Origin: Cryobacterium arcticum
GTDB taxonomy: Bacteria; Actinomycetota; Actinomycetes; Actinomycetales; Microbacteriaceae
DNA length: 64,000 nucleotides
Reading direction: 5' to 3'
Assembly (NCBI RefSeq): GCF_001679725.1
Contig: NZ_CP016282.1
Coordinates: 3,596,001-3,660,000 of the forward strand
The translations under genes were made by a program, and so were the position numbers. A model generated the notes under the pieces. It did not search any database and was not told where the DNA came from. It saw only the letters and a list, made by a program, of their open reading frames with translations. Positions within the stretch are counted from its first letter, which is position 1, and every line of letters starts with the position of its first letter. Below, in pieces: positions 35,045 to 43,607 of the stretch.

Positions 35045-35782
35045 CTACCAGGCAACCGGCCCCTGATCGTCGGTGAAGGTCCCGGTGGGGCCGCCTGCCT
35101 CGATCGTGGCCATTCGCACCGCCGAAGCGGCACCCTCTGCGGGGGTTCGGATACCGCGATGGTTGTTCAGGTCGGTGGCAACGAAGCCGGGGCAGACGGC
35201 GTTGACCAGGATCCCCTCACTGACCAGGTCCCTGGCGTACATCATGGTCACCGCGGTCAGCGCGGTCTTGGACGGGACGTAGCCCAGCGCGATGGGATCG
35301 GTGTTGGCGAAGTCGGAGATCGATGCCAATGAGCCTGCGCTGCTGGACACATTGACGATTCGGGGAGTCGTCGAGAGCCGCAGCAAGGGCAGGAAGGCGC
35401 TCGTGACGGTGATGACCCCGAAGACGTTGGTCTCGAATACCGAGCGGACGTGGTTCACGTCGGCGAAGCGCGGCACCTGCCCGGCGAAGTCGGCCCCGGG
35501 CTGGTGGCTGATTCCGGCGTTGTTGACCAGAGCGTCCAGGCGACCGAACTTTCCGCGGATCGTCGCCGCCGCGGCCGCGACTGTTGCCGGGTCCGTGACG
35601 TCGAGGGCCACGGCCGTGACGTCTCCTCCGGTCAACCGCAGTTGTGCTGCGGTCGCTTCTCCGCGGTCCAGGCTGCGGGCGCCGATCACCACGGTGTGGC
35701 CGAGCGCGGCCAGTTGGGCGGTGATTTCGCGACCGATGCCTTTGTTGCCACCGGTGACCAGAACGATCATGGGGTTGTTCAT
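35045..35782 (-). CDS. Short-chain dehydrogenase/reductase
   Basis: A 245-residue classical SDR: LVTGGNKGIGREI (TGxxxGIG), NNAG, catalytic Ser in VNVSSSAGSL and YVPSK. The acidic residue that would select NAD is absent after strand 2 (IGARSLDRG), which suggests NADP. The substrate is unknown. AAAAGGAG precedes the ATG. It is divergent from an AraC-family regulator that probably controls it. Confidence 0.92.
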   Translation of the reverse strand: MNNPMIVLVTGGNKGIGREITAQLAALGHTVVIGARSLDRGEATAAQLRLTGGDVTAVALDVTDPATVAAAAATIRGKFGRLDALVNNAGISHQPGADFAGQVPRFADVNHVRSVFETNVFGVITVTSAFLPLLRLSTTPRIVNVSSSAGSLASISDFANTDPIALGYVPSKTALTAVTMMYARDLVSEGILVNAVCPGFVATDLNNHRGIRTPAEGAASAVRMATIEAGGPTGTFTDDQGPVAW

Positions 35783-35866
35783 GGGAACTCCTTTTTCGAG
35801 CCGTGAGTGGTCACGGCGGTGCTGTCACACCAGCATGCAAGCAGAAGTCCGGATTTTGAATCATGT

Positions 35867-35897
35867 TCCGTACTTTTTTTGTGTCGTATAGTACGGA
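35867..35897 (+). promoter_or_regulatory. Inverted repeat and leaderless promoter of the AraC-family gene
   Basis: TCCGTACT (35867-35874) and AGTACGGA (35890-35897) are perfect inverted half-sites 23 bp apart, two helical turns. TATAGT (35887-35892) is the -10 box, exactly six bases before ATG 35899. The right half-site covers the -10 box and start, which suggests autoregulation and control of the divergent SDR. Confidence 0.65.
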
Positions 35898-35898
35898 C

Positions 35899-36834
35899 AT
35901 GGCAACGGATCGACTGTCCGAGGTTCTGGACCTCATCGAGGTACGAAGCGTGGTCTCCGGCGGCTCAGCGGTGCGCGGGCGCTGGCGGACGCACAGCTCC
36001 ATCAGCGATGACCTGAAATTCATCGCGGTGGTCCGCGGCAGCGCATCATTGACCACCAACGGCGCCGACAGGGCAGAGCTCGTCGCCGGGGATGTCGCGA
36101 TCCTGAACGGCCGCTCGTGGCTCACCCTGGAGGGAGGCGACAGAGAAGGCGAACCCGTCACAGTACTGCCACCATCCGCGGGCTCGACCATCAGCGATGC
36201 CGACGCCGCCGCAGACGACGTCGATATCCTCATCGGGGGCCGGGTCGAGCTGAACCCCACGGGCAAGGATCTGCTGCTGCGCGCACTCCCTGCCGTCGCC
36301 CACGTCGGGGCGACCAGCGCGGTGGGTGCGCACCTGCGCGGCCACGTGCAGCGCCTCTTCTCGGAAATCGTGGCCGGCAGGGTCGGCGCCGATTTCGCCA
36401 TCCGCCAGTACGGACAGCTGCTGGTCCTCGATGTCGTGCGCGGCTTCATGCAAAACGCCGACATGCCCGCGGGGTGGCTGAAGGTACTCACCGATGAACG
36501 GCTCCGGCCTGCCCTGGACATGATCCATGAGCAACCGGCGCGGAGTTGGGGTCTTGAGGACCTCGCCCGCGCGTCATCGATGTCGCGCACCACGTTCGCA
36601 GAGCGCTTCCGGGCCGCGGCCGGCACCCCACCCCTGGCGTATCTCATCAGCTGGCGGATGCTCCTGGCCCAACGAGAGCTCCGCTCGGGAGACACCCGCG
36701 TGGGCGCACTCGCGCGCGAGCTCGGCTACTCCTCGGAGAGCGCCTTCAGCACAGCTTTCAAGCGGCATGTCGGCGAGGCTCCGCTGGCGTACCGCACCCG
36801 GATGAGCGCGGCCTCGGCACAACGGAAGGCCTGA
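35899..36834 (+). CDS. AraC-family transcriptional regulator
   Basis: About 311 residues. The N-terminal ~130 residues are a cupin-type ligand domain (FIAVVRGSASLTTNGADRAE, LVAGDVAILNG). The C-terminus carries the double HTH: WGLEDLARASSMSRTTFAER with FRAAAGTPPLAYLISWRMLL, then ALARELGYSSESAFSTAFKR and HVGEAPLAYR. Divergence from the SDR gene and a shared inverted repeat make that SDR its probable target. ATG 35899 is set by the leaderless promoter. Confidence 0.92.
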   Translation: MATDRLSEVLDLIEVRSVVSGGSAVRGRWRTHSSISDDLKFIAVVRGSASLTTNGADRAELVAGDVAILNGRSWLTLEGGDREGEPVTVLPPSAGSTISDADAAADDVDILIGGRVELNPTGKDLLLRALPAVAHVGATSAVGAHLRGHVQRLFSEIVAGRVGADFAIRQYGQLLVLDVVRGFMQNADMPAGWLKVLTDERLRPALDMIHEQPARSWGLEDLARASSMSRTTFAERFRAAAGTPPLAYLISWRMLLAQRELRSGDTRVGALARELGYSSESAFSTAFKRHVGEAPLAYRTRMSAASAQRKA

Positions 36835-36891
36835 GCGTCGAGTCCGAGGGGATGTTCCTGCGGATCTTCCAGAGCCTGCGCGACCAGAGGC

Positions 36892-38088
36892 TCATTCCGT
36901 AGCGAAGGCGGTGCGCCGACCGTAAAACGTCAGCAGGAGCGCTGCCGCCCCGAAGACGATCATCACGATCGGCAGGACCAGACCGTCCAGCACGGTCAGG
37001 AGACCCGCGCCGAGGATCCCGGCGACGAAGATCGCCACGTTGAACGCGACGGGCAGGAACGAGTTCGCGACATCCGACTCGTCGCCGCCGGCCCGGGTCA
37101 GGAAGGACTGAAGCTGCGCGGACGCGCCGCCGAAGGTGGCGCCCCACACGATGGTGGCGCCGATGATGGCCGGGGTCGACGTGTGGAAGACGAGAAGGAT
37201 GACTGCCGCGGTCACGAACAGCATCAGGCTGCCGTGCAGCAGCGCCCGCGGGAAGCGGTCGAGAAGGGCTCCGGTGAGGACGATGCCCCCGATCGAGGCG
37301 ATCCCGAAGAACAGGAGCTGGACATCGACGGTCAAGCTGCTGCCGGTGGTGCGCAGGTACGGCGAGATGTACGTGTAGATGGTGTTGTGGGCGAGCATCC
37401 ACGCGAAGATGACGGCGAGGATGACGGCGATGCCCGGCAGGCGCAGCACCCGGAGCACCGGGAGCCGGGTACGGCCCGTCTGGCCGGGGGCGTTCGGGGC
37501 GACAAGTGCCAGGAGCGTGCCGGCGACGAGTGCCACCATGGTGAGGCCGGCGAAGGCCCATCGCCAATCGAACGTCGTACCGAGCCACGACCCGAGAGGC
37601 GTGCCCAACGCGAAGCCGATGGGTGCCCCGGTCGACACGATCGCCAACGCCAGACCACCCCTGCGGGGCGGGCTGATCTTGAGTCCGTAGGCGGCGAGCA
37701 TTCCCCAAAGGACCCCGGAGAAGGAGCCGGCGACGAAACGGGAGAGCAGCGCAAGGCCGACGTCTGTGGACATCGCGGTGACGCTGTTGGCGAGGATGAG
37801 CCCGGCGAGCGCGCTGAGAAGCAGGGGCTTCCGGCGCATCCGTCGGGTCAGGCTGATCGCGGGGATGGTGACGATCACGGTGCCCAGGGCGTAGGCGCTG
37901 ACGAGGAGCCCGACGGCCCCCTCGCTGGTGTTCAGGCCGGCCGCGATGACGGGCAGCAGTCCGGCCGGCATCGTCTCCATGGCCACGAGCACGAACCCGA
38001 TCGTCGCGAGGCCGATGAGGGTGACGAGTGGGAGCCGCTGCACGGTCTGGCGGCCGGCCGGTCCGACGGCAGGGATGGTGCTGATCAC
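36892..38088 (-). CDS. MFS transporter, DHA1 (12-TM) type
   Basis: A 398-residue protein with twelve membrane segments; FVLVAMETMPAGLLPVIAAG in TM1 and LVSAYALGTVIVTIPAISLTR match the AraJ/PbuE-like DHA1 efflux branch. It probably exports a small molecule such as a drug, sugar or purine. AAGGAGCACC precedes the GTG at 38088. Divergent from an XRE-family regulator. Confidence 0.9.
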   Translation of the reverse strand: MISTIPAVGPAGRQTVQRLPLVTLIGLATIGFVLVAMETMPAGLLPVIAAGLNTSEGAVGLLVSAYALGTVIVTIPAISLTRRMRRKPLLLSALAGLILANSVTAMSTDVGLALLSRFVAGSFSGVLWGMLAAYGLKISPPRRGGLALAIVSTGAPIGFALGTPLGSWLGTTFDWRWAFAGLTMVALVAGTLLALVAPNAPGQTGRTRLPVLRVLRLPGIAVILAVIFAWMLAHNTIYTYISPYLRTTGSSLTVDVQLLFFGIASIGGIVLTGALLDRFPRALLHGSLMLFVTAAVILLVFHTSTPAIIGATIVWGATFGGASAQLQSFLTRAGGDESDVANSFLPVAFNVAIFVAGILGAGLLTVLDGLVLPIVMIVFGAAALLLTFYGRRTAFATE

Positions 38089-38220
38089 GGTGCTCCTTGG
38101 GCGGTGGGGGCTGGGGTACTGCTCCAGTCAAGGCGCCCGGCCCGTGGGGAGGGAGTCACTGTCGAAGGGTGTACCGAGAGAGCACCCCACTCGGCCCGGA
38201 AGGGACGTAACGTCGATGGC

Positions 38221-39090
38221 ATGGACAATCAACCCGAGGTGCGCGAGTTCCTGATGTCACGGCGCGCGAAGCTCACCCCCGAGCTGGTCGGGCTCAGCTC
38301 CGGCCCCAACCGGCGCGTGGCTGGACTCCGCCGCAGCGAGGTGGCCACGCTGGCCGGTGTCAGCGTCGAGTACTACGCCAAGCTCGAGCGCGGCGCCATC
38401 GCCGGCGCATCCTCGTCGGTGCTTGACGCCATCGCCCGCGCGCTGCAGCTCGACGACACCGAACGGACCCACCTGTTCGACCTGGCCCGCGCGGCCGACG
38501 GCATCCCCCTCTCCGGACGCCCGCGCCGCCGCACGGCCAAGAGCGCCGTGACCCGGCCGAGCCTGCAGTGGGCGCTCGACACCCTCACCGGGGCCATCGC
38601 GGTGGTCCTGGACCAGCACCAGAACATCCTGGCGACCAACGAACTCGGCCGCGCGTTCTACTCCCCCGTCATCGGCGACGGCGGACGCGTTCCGAACCTC
38701 GCCCGGTTCCAGTTCCTGGACCCGGCCTCCCGCGACTTCTACCCAGACTGGGACCGCTTCGCCGGGATGTGTGTTGCGATCATGCGCACCCGGGCCGGAC
38801 GCGACCCCAACGACAAGGGACTGCAGGACCTTGTCGGCGAGCTGTCCACTCGCAGCGATACCTTCCGGCAGCTGTGGGGCGCACACGATGTGCGCACCCA
38901 CGGTGCCGGCACCAAACGCTTCAACCATCCCGTCGTCGGCGAGCTCACCCTCGCCTACGAAGAACTCGCGATCACCGCGGACCCCGGACTCGGCATGCTG
39001 ATCTACACCGCCGAGCCCGGCTCCCCCAGCGCCGAACGACTGCAGCTTCTGGCCAGCTGGGCCGCCAGCAGCGCCGTCGTCGAGTCGTAG
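38221..39090 (+). CDS. XRE-family regulator with MmyB-like ligand domain
   Basis: A 289-residue protein. Residues ~8-75 are an XRE-type HTH (LRRSEVATLAGVSVEYYAKL, ERG), and residues ~105-285 an MmyB-like PAS-type ligand-binding domain (LDQHQNILATNELGRAFYSP, then GTKRFNHPVVGELTLAYEEL). Such regulators usually control the divergent neighbour, here an MFS gene. TAACGT (38208-38213) seven bases before the ATG points to a leaderless mRNA. Confidence 0.9.
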   Translation: MDNQPEVREFLMSRRAKLTPELVGLSSGPNRRVAGLRRSEVATLAGVSVEYYAKLERGAIAGASSSVLDAIARALQLDDTERTHLFDLARAADGIPLSGRPRRRTAKSAVTRPSLQWALDTLTGAIAVVLDQHQNILATNELGRAFYSPVIGDGGRVPNLARFQFLDPASRDFYPDWDRFAGMCVAIMRTRAGRDPNDKGLQDLVGELSTRSDTFRQLWGAHDVRTHGAGTKRFNHPVVGELTLAYEELAITADPGLGMLIYTAEPGSPSAERLQLLASWAASSAVVES

Positions 39091-39102
39091 AACCGGCAGC
39101 AG

Positions 39103-39807
39103 TCAGGGCCGCAGGAGCGCCTCCACCTGGTCGACGACCAGATCTGGGCGGGTGATGAACGGATGGTGGCCCGTCGGGATCTCGACGGAGCGGGTGGCGC
39201 GAGCCGCATGGAAGCGCTGCAACTCGACCGAGGTGCTGCGGTCCTGTCCGCAGACGAGGTAGGTCGAGTCGATCCCCTCCCAGCCTGCAACGGTGGTCGG
39301 CGTCATGAACGCACCGACGGCCTGCGCCGTCAGCCGCTGCCATGCCTGCTGCTGGATTTCGGCATCCGCATCCTGCAGGAACCGGGCGCCGAAGGAGCTC
39401 ACGTCGTAACCCGTCAGGCTCAGGGTTCCGTCGTCGTGGGCTCCGATCGACACCGGGTCGCTCTCGCCGCTCAGGATCGCGCCCTGGGACTGACCGACCT
39501 CGGGGAGATAGGAGGACACGTAGAGCAGGTGCGCGACAGCCGGATGCCGGCCGGCCTCGGCGATGACGGTGCCCCCGTAGGAGTGTCCCACCACGATCGC
39601 CTCGTCCACATCGTCCAATTCACGACGCAACGCGGCAGCATCGGCGATCAAGCCACCCGCGACCTGCTCCGGCGTGGTCTCGCCGCACGACGGCAGCGCC
39701 AGCGCGCGGCTGCGGATGCCGGTGCGTTCCCGCAGCAGGTCGGCGCTCTGCTGCCACCACCACTGCCCGTCGCTCACTAGAGCGCCGTGGACGAAGATCA
39801 GTTCCAT
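39103..39807 (-). CDS. Alpha/beta hydrolase
   Basis: A 234-residue protein. FVHGALVSDGQWWWQQ holds the oxyanion region, GHSYGG the nucleophile Ser, and TGHHPFITRPD the catalytic His near the C-terminus. It resembles the esterase/hydrolase group annotated as salicylate-esterase-like in plants and bacteria, but the substrate is unknown. AAGGA lies upstream of the ATG. It is 36 bp downstream of the FGGY kinase gene on the same strand. Confidence 0.88.
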   Translation of the reverse strand: MELIFVHGALVSDGQWWWQQSADLLRERTGIRSRALALPSCGETTPEQVAGGLIADAAALRRELDDVDEAIVVGHSYGGTVIAEAGRHPAVAHLLYVSSYLPEVGQSQGAILSGESDPVSIGAHDDGTLSLTGYDVSSFGARFLQDADAEIQQQAWQRLTAQAVGAFMTPTTVAGWEGIDSTYLVCGQDRSTSVELQRFHAARATRSVEIPTGHHPFITRPDLVVDQVEALLRP

Positions 39808-39843
39808 GTCTGTTCCTTCCAGTTGGGTGGCGCAGAGGTGGGG

Positions 39844-41460
39844 TCAGAGCGTGTCGACAGCCGCCCGTTCGACGGCGAGGCCCGCGGCGTACCGGTCGAG
39901 GTAGCTGGTGAAGCCGGCGACGTCGGCCGGGTCGGGGGCGACGGTGGCGAATTCCTGCCCGGCGAAGACCCGCTCACGCAGGTAACCGTCGAGGCCGAGG
40001 TCGACACCGGATGCCACGGCGGCCGTGTACGACGCCAGGACCGCGATGCCCCAGGCTCCGCCCTCCGACGCCGTCTCGGCGACGGAGACCGGGGCATCCA
40101 GGGAGCCGGCGAGGAAACGCTGCGCGACACCGGCCGTGCGGAACAGCCCGCCGTGTGCGAACATCGCGTCGAGCTGGACGCCCTCCTGGGCGAGCACCCG
40201 CATGCCGAGGGCGAGCGTGCCGAACACGCCGTAGAGCTGGGCGCGCATGAAGTTGGCCAGGGTGAGCCGGCTGTCGGGGGTGCGCACGAAGAGCGGCCGC
40301 CCCTCGGTGAGGCCGGCGATGGGCTCACCGGCCAGGTGGTTGTAGGCCAGCAGCCCGCCCGCATCCGCGTCGCCCAGCAGCGCCTCGCGGAACAGGGTGT
40401 CGAACACCGCGTCGTTGTCGACGGGGTTGCCTCCGGCCGCGGCAAAGCGGCCGAACATGCCGGCCCAGGCAGCGAGCTCGCTCGCACCGTTGTTGCAGTG
40501 CACCATGGCGACGAGATCGCCGGCCGGGGTGGTGACGAGGTCGAGTTCATGGTGCACCTGGGTGAGCGGGCGCTCGAGCACGACCATCGCGAAGATGCTG
40601 GTGCCGGCGCTGACGTTGCCGGTGCGCGGGGCCACTGAGCAGGTGGCCACCATGCCGGTGCCGGCGTCGCCCTCCGGCGGGCAGAGTACGGCGCCGGGGC
40701 GCAGCGCACCCGTGGGGTCGAGGAGGGCTGCTCCCGCGGCCGTGAGCTCGCCGGCCGGCTTGCCGGCCACGAGCACCGTCGGCAGCAGCGCGGCCAGGTT
40801 GAGCTCGGGCGCGGACTCGGCGACTAGACCGCCGTAGCGGGCGAGGAGTTCGGCGTCGTAGTCGCCGGTGGCGGAGTCGATGGGGAACATGCCCGACGCG
40901 TCGCCGACGCCGAGGACCTTGCGGCCGGTGAGGCGCCAGTGCACGTAGCCGGCGAGGGTCGTGATGAAGTCGAGCTGGGCCACGTGGGGCTCGTGGTCGA
41001 CGACGGCCTGGTGCAGGTGGGCGATCGACCAGCGCAGCGGGATGTTCACGCCGAACAGTTCGGTCAGCTCGGCCGCAGCGGGGCCGGTGGTGGTGTTGCG
41101 CCAAGTGCGGAACGGCACCAGCTGGTCGCCGGCGGCGTCGAACGCGAGGTAGCCGTGCATCATCGCCGAGACGCCGATCGCGCCGTAACCCTCGGGCCGG
41201 ATGCCGAACTTCTCATCGATGTCGGCGATGAGCGCGGCGTGTGCGGCCTGGATGCCCGACCAGACGTCTTCGAGGGAGTAGGTCCAGACCCGGTCGACGA
41301 ACTTGTTCTCCCACTCGTGGCTGCCGACGGCAAGGACCTCGGACAGGTCCTCGCCGATCAGGCAGGCCTTAATGCGGGTCGACCCCAGCTCGATTCCCAG
41401 CGACGTTCGTCCGCTGAGGATGGAGTTGCGGGCGGACTCATGTGCATCATTGCTCGTCAT
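39844..41460 (-). CDS. FGGY-family carbohydrate kinase
   Basis: A 538-residue sugar kinase. LGIELGSTRIKACLIGEDLS is the N-terminal phosphate-1 motif, TWRNTTTGPAAAEL and GVGDASGMFPID follow, and EGDAGTGMVATCSV and NVSAGTSIFAMVV lie in the second domain. The FGGY group covers ribulo-, xylulo- and glycerol kinases; the exact sugar is unclear. CATAAT six bases upstream of ATG 41460 resembles a leaderless promoter. No isomerase or transporter is adjacent. Confidence 0.88.
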   Translation of the reverse strand: MTSNDAHESARNSILSGRTSLGIELGSTRIKACLIGEDLSEVLAVGSHEWENKFVDRVWTYSLEDVWSGIQAAHAALIADIDEKFGIRPEGYGAIGVSAMMHGYLAFDAAGDQLVPFRTWRNTTTGPAAAELTELFGVNIPLRWSIAHLHQAVVDHEPHVAQLDFITTLAGYVHWRLTGRKVLGVGDASGMFPIDSATGDYDAELLARYGGLVAESAPELNLAALLPTVLVAGKPAGELTAAGAALLDPTGALRPGAVLCPPEGDAGTGMVATCSVAPRTGNVSAGTSIFAMVVLERPLTQVHHELDLVTTPAGDLVAMVHCNNGASELAAWAGMFGRFAAAGGNPVDNDAVFDTLFREALLGDADAGGLLAYNHLAGEPIAGLTEGRPLFVRTPDSRLTLANFMRAQLYGVFGTLALGMRVLAQEGVQLDAMFAHGGLFRTAGVAQRFLAGSLDAPVSVAETASEGGAWGIAVLASYTAAVASGVDLGLDGYLRERVFAGQEFATVAPDPADVAGFTSYLDRYAAGLAVERAAVDTL

Positions 41461-41520
41461 ACCTCGATTATGGCGGTATCTGAGCGGCCGTATTCTCGCC
41501 TCTGGAGACCCCGAATGGGG

Positions 41521-41937
41521 CTACGCCGGACTGACGGCCTTCTGCAGCAATTCGACCAGTCGTTTTTGGTCGGCGGCGGTGAGCTTGACGACCGCGAACG
41601 ACGTCGGCCAGAAGTCACCGTCGTCGAGAGTGGCGTCCGGCTGGAAACCGATGGTGGCATAGCGGACCTTGAACTTGGCGGCGCTCTGGAAGAACACCAC
41701 GACCTTTCCCTCCGCGTTGGCGTAGGCAGGCATCCCGTACCAGGTCTTGGCGCCCAGGTCGGTGTTCTCCTTCACTAGCCGGTGCAGAATCTGGGCCAGT
41801 TCCTTGTCGGTGCCCGACATCTCCTCGATCGCCGTGAGGCACGCGGCCTCCAGGTCGGCGCCCAGTTTTGCAGCCTTGGCTTCGGCCGCCGCCGCGCGCA
41901 TCGCGGCCTTCTCCTCTTTGCTGAACGTTGTGCTCAT
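41521..41937 (-). CDS. DUF1801/YdhG-like protein
   Basis: A 138-residue protein from ATG 41937 (MSTTFSKEEKAAMRAAAAEA). An Ala/Lys-rich helix is followed by KTWYGMPAYANAEGKVVVFF and ATLDDGDFWPTSFAV, the pattern of the DUF1801 (YdhG/iron-chaperone-like) fold. Function unknown. AAGGA seven bases upstream supports the start. Confidence 0.75.
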   Translation of the reverse strand: MSTTFSKEEKAAMRAAAAEAKAAKLGADLEAACLTAIEEMSGTDKELAQILHRLVKENTDLGAKTWYGMPAYANAEGKVVVFFQSAAKFKVRYATIGFQPDATLDDGDFWPTSFAVVKLTAADQKRLVELLQKAVSPA

Positions 41938-42040
41938 GGTCTGTTCCTTACTGGTCCCGGATGAGTCTCTGGCCACCACTGTAGGAGCAACCCGGGCAGC
42001 GCGCTTCTCGGATCCTGCTCCGCTCGCGCGCGGATCCGGC

Positions 42041-42703
42041 TCAGGGCCCGCCGAGCCAGCTGTCGATCCGGTGGTGATCGGGGGTGAATCCGTGATTGAC
42101 ACCCCAGAGCACGGCCTGGGTGCGACTCTCGGCCCCGATCTTGCCGTAAACGCTGCGGATGTAGGACTTGACGGTGTTGGGACTGAGGTAGGTGAGCGCC
42201 GCCACTTCGGCGTTGCTCTTGCCCTGGGTGATCAGGGCCAGAATCTCGGACTCGCGGTCCGTGATGCCCTCGCGCCGGCCGGGCCAGTCCAGGCCGGGGG
42301 CGCTGCCCGCCCGCTTCGGCGGATCACTCACGACGATCTCGCCGGCATGCACTGACTCAAGCGCCGCCACGAGATCGCGGGCGGGAAGTGTCTTCGACAG
42401 GTAGCCGCTGACGCCCCGCTCCAACGCATCCGCGATGAGTGCGGGCTGGAAGTTCCACGTGTACATGACGACACGACCGGCGCGGGGGTTCCGCACGAGC
42501 TCGGCGAGCTCTGAGAGATCGGACTCGGGTTGCGCGAACGAGTCATACATGACGATGTCGGTTCGGTCGGACAGACCTGTGTTCGCGTCGATCTCGGCGA
42601 CCAGCACACGATCCCGGTAGTGGTCGAACATGTGCGCCAGGCCCTTCAGCACGATGTCGTAGTCGTCGACCAGCGAGACGGTCAGGGGCTGGGTCGAAGA
42701 CAT
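42041..42703 (-). CDS. LuxR/NarL-type response regulator without a visible kinase
   Basis: A 220-residue regulator. Residues ~7-115 form a receiver-like domain (VSLVDDYDIVLKGLAHMF, DIVMYDSFAQ, VVMYTWNFQ, GVSGYLSKTLPARDLVAALE) and residues ~148-205 the LuxR HTH (ITDRESEILALITQGKSNAE, LSPNTVKSYIRSVYGKIG). The expected phospho-Asp region is short and atypical, so phosphorylation is uncertain. No histidine kinase is nearby. TAGCGT (42715-42710) six bases upstream predicts a leaderless mRNA. Confidence 0.88.
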   Translation of the reverse strand: MSSTQPLTVSLVDDYDIVLKGLAHMFDHYRDRVLVAEIDANTGLSDRTDIVMYDSFAQPESDLSELAELVRNPRAGRVVMYTWNFQPALIADALERGVSGYLSKTLPARDLVAALESVHAGEIVVSDPPKRAGSAPGLDWPGRREGITDRESEILALITQGKSNAEVAALTYLSPNTVKSYIRSVYGKIGAESRTQAVLWGVNHGFTPDHHRIDSWLGGP

Positions 42704-42848
42704 AGTAGGACGCTACTGCGTCGGCCGGCCGAACGGCTACACCCCTAGGGGTGTACCGCGGCCTCCTTCCGGGTGTTTGGCTGTTCATCGCCCAGTAACC
42801 GCTGGTCACATCGAACGCTCAGTTCTCCCAAACAGGAAGGAGACCACA

Positions 42849-43127
42849 ATGCTTGGTCTCATCATCAGCCTCATCGTCGTCGGCATCATCGCCGGCGCCG
42901 TCGCCCGCCTCGTCGTGCCCGGTCGGCAGAACATCAGCATCCCGATGACCATCGTGCTCGGCATCGTCGGGTCCTTCGTCGGCGGATTCCTCGGTTTCCT
43001 GATCTTCCAGCACGACCCGATGGACGGGTTCTTCCAGCCCGCCGGGATCATCGGATCCATCATCGGCGCGATCATCGTGCTCCTGATCTACATCCGCGTC
43101 AGCGGCCGCAGCACCGCCCGGGGCTAG
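42849..43127 (+). CDS. GlsB/YeaQ/YmgE-family stress-response membrane protein
   Basis: A 92-residue protein with three membrane helices: MLGLIISLIVVGIIAGAVAR, LVVPGRQNISIPMTIVLGIV and the following GSFVGGFLGFLIF, then IIGSIIGAIIVLLIYIRVSG. This is the transglycosylase-associated (YeaQ/GlsB) family, induced under stress in other bacteria. A strong AGGAAGGAG lies upstream of ATG 42849. Its divergent neighbour is the LuxR-type regulator. Confidence 0.9.
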   Translation: MLGLIISLIVVGIIAGAVARLVVPGRQNISIPMTIVLGIVGSFVGGFLGFLIFQHDPMDGFFQPAGIIGSIIGAIIVLLIYIRVSGRSTARG

Positions 43128-43221
43128 CCGGCCTCTCGGTGGCCGCCACCTGGCCGGCCACCGGGGCCGATCCGGCGTCATCCGCTCTCGTTCGCGCACT
43201 GAGACCTGAAAGAATTCAACG

Positions 43222-43476
43222 ATGTTCCTGCTCTTCGGTACCCGGACCTCAGAGGCCGTGGTCAACGTCGTCTCATTCGTGTGCGCCTACTGCAACACCA
43301 TGGCCGAGCAGCACGTTGTGAAGCGATCGACGAAGGTCACGCTCTTCTTCGTCCCGCTGTTCCCGATCTCGTCGAGCCACGTGAATGTCTGCGCCAACTG
43401 CGGCGGCCACACCGGTCTAACGACCGCCCAGGTGCGGCACTCCCTGGACTGGGCGCGAGCGCGTAGCGCAGGCTAG
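43222..43476 (+). CDS. Small zinc-ribbon protein
   Basis: An 84-residue protein with two Cys pairs: CAYC at residues 21-24 and CANC at ~57-60, separated by a hydrophobic stretch KVTLFFVPLFPISS. This matches small zinc-ribbon domain proteins of actinobacteria. GAAAGAA upstream is a modest ribosome-binding site. Function unknown. Confidence 0.75.
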   Translation: MFLLFGTRTSEAVVNVVSFVCAYCNTMAEQHVVKRSTKVTLFFVPLFPISSSHVNVCANCGGHTGLTTAQVRHSLDWARARSAG

Positions 43477-43500
43477 CGCTGCGCCTCGCGGCACGCAAAA

Positions 43501-43605
43501 ATGCTCGCAGCGTGCGAAAATGAGCACTTTTTCGCACGCTACGAGCATTTCCCTCCGCTTAGAGCACTGACGCACGCTGCGAGCACTAACGCACGCTGCG
43601 AGCGG
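43501..43605. repeat. Long hairpin and direct repeats of the GCACGCTGCGAGCA motif
   Basis: ATGCTCGCAGCGTGCGAAAA (43501-43520) pairs with TTTTCGCACGCTACGAGCAT (43529-43548), 19 of 20 positions, around an 8-base loop. Two further direct copies of GCACGCTGCGAGC follow to 43605. It lies between the convergent zinc-ribbon and mmsA genes and could terminate both. Confidence 0.75.
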
Positions 43606-43607
43606 CG

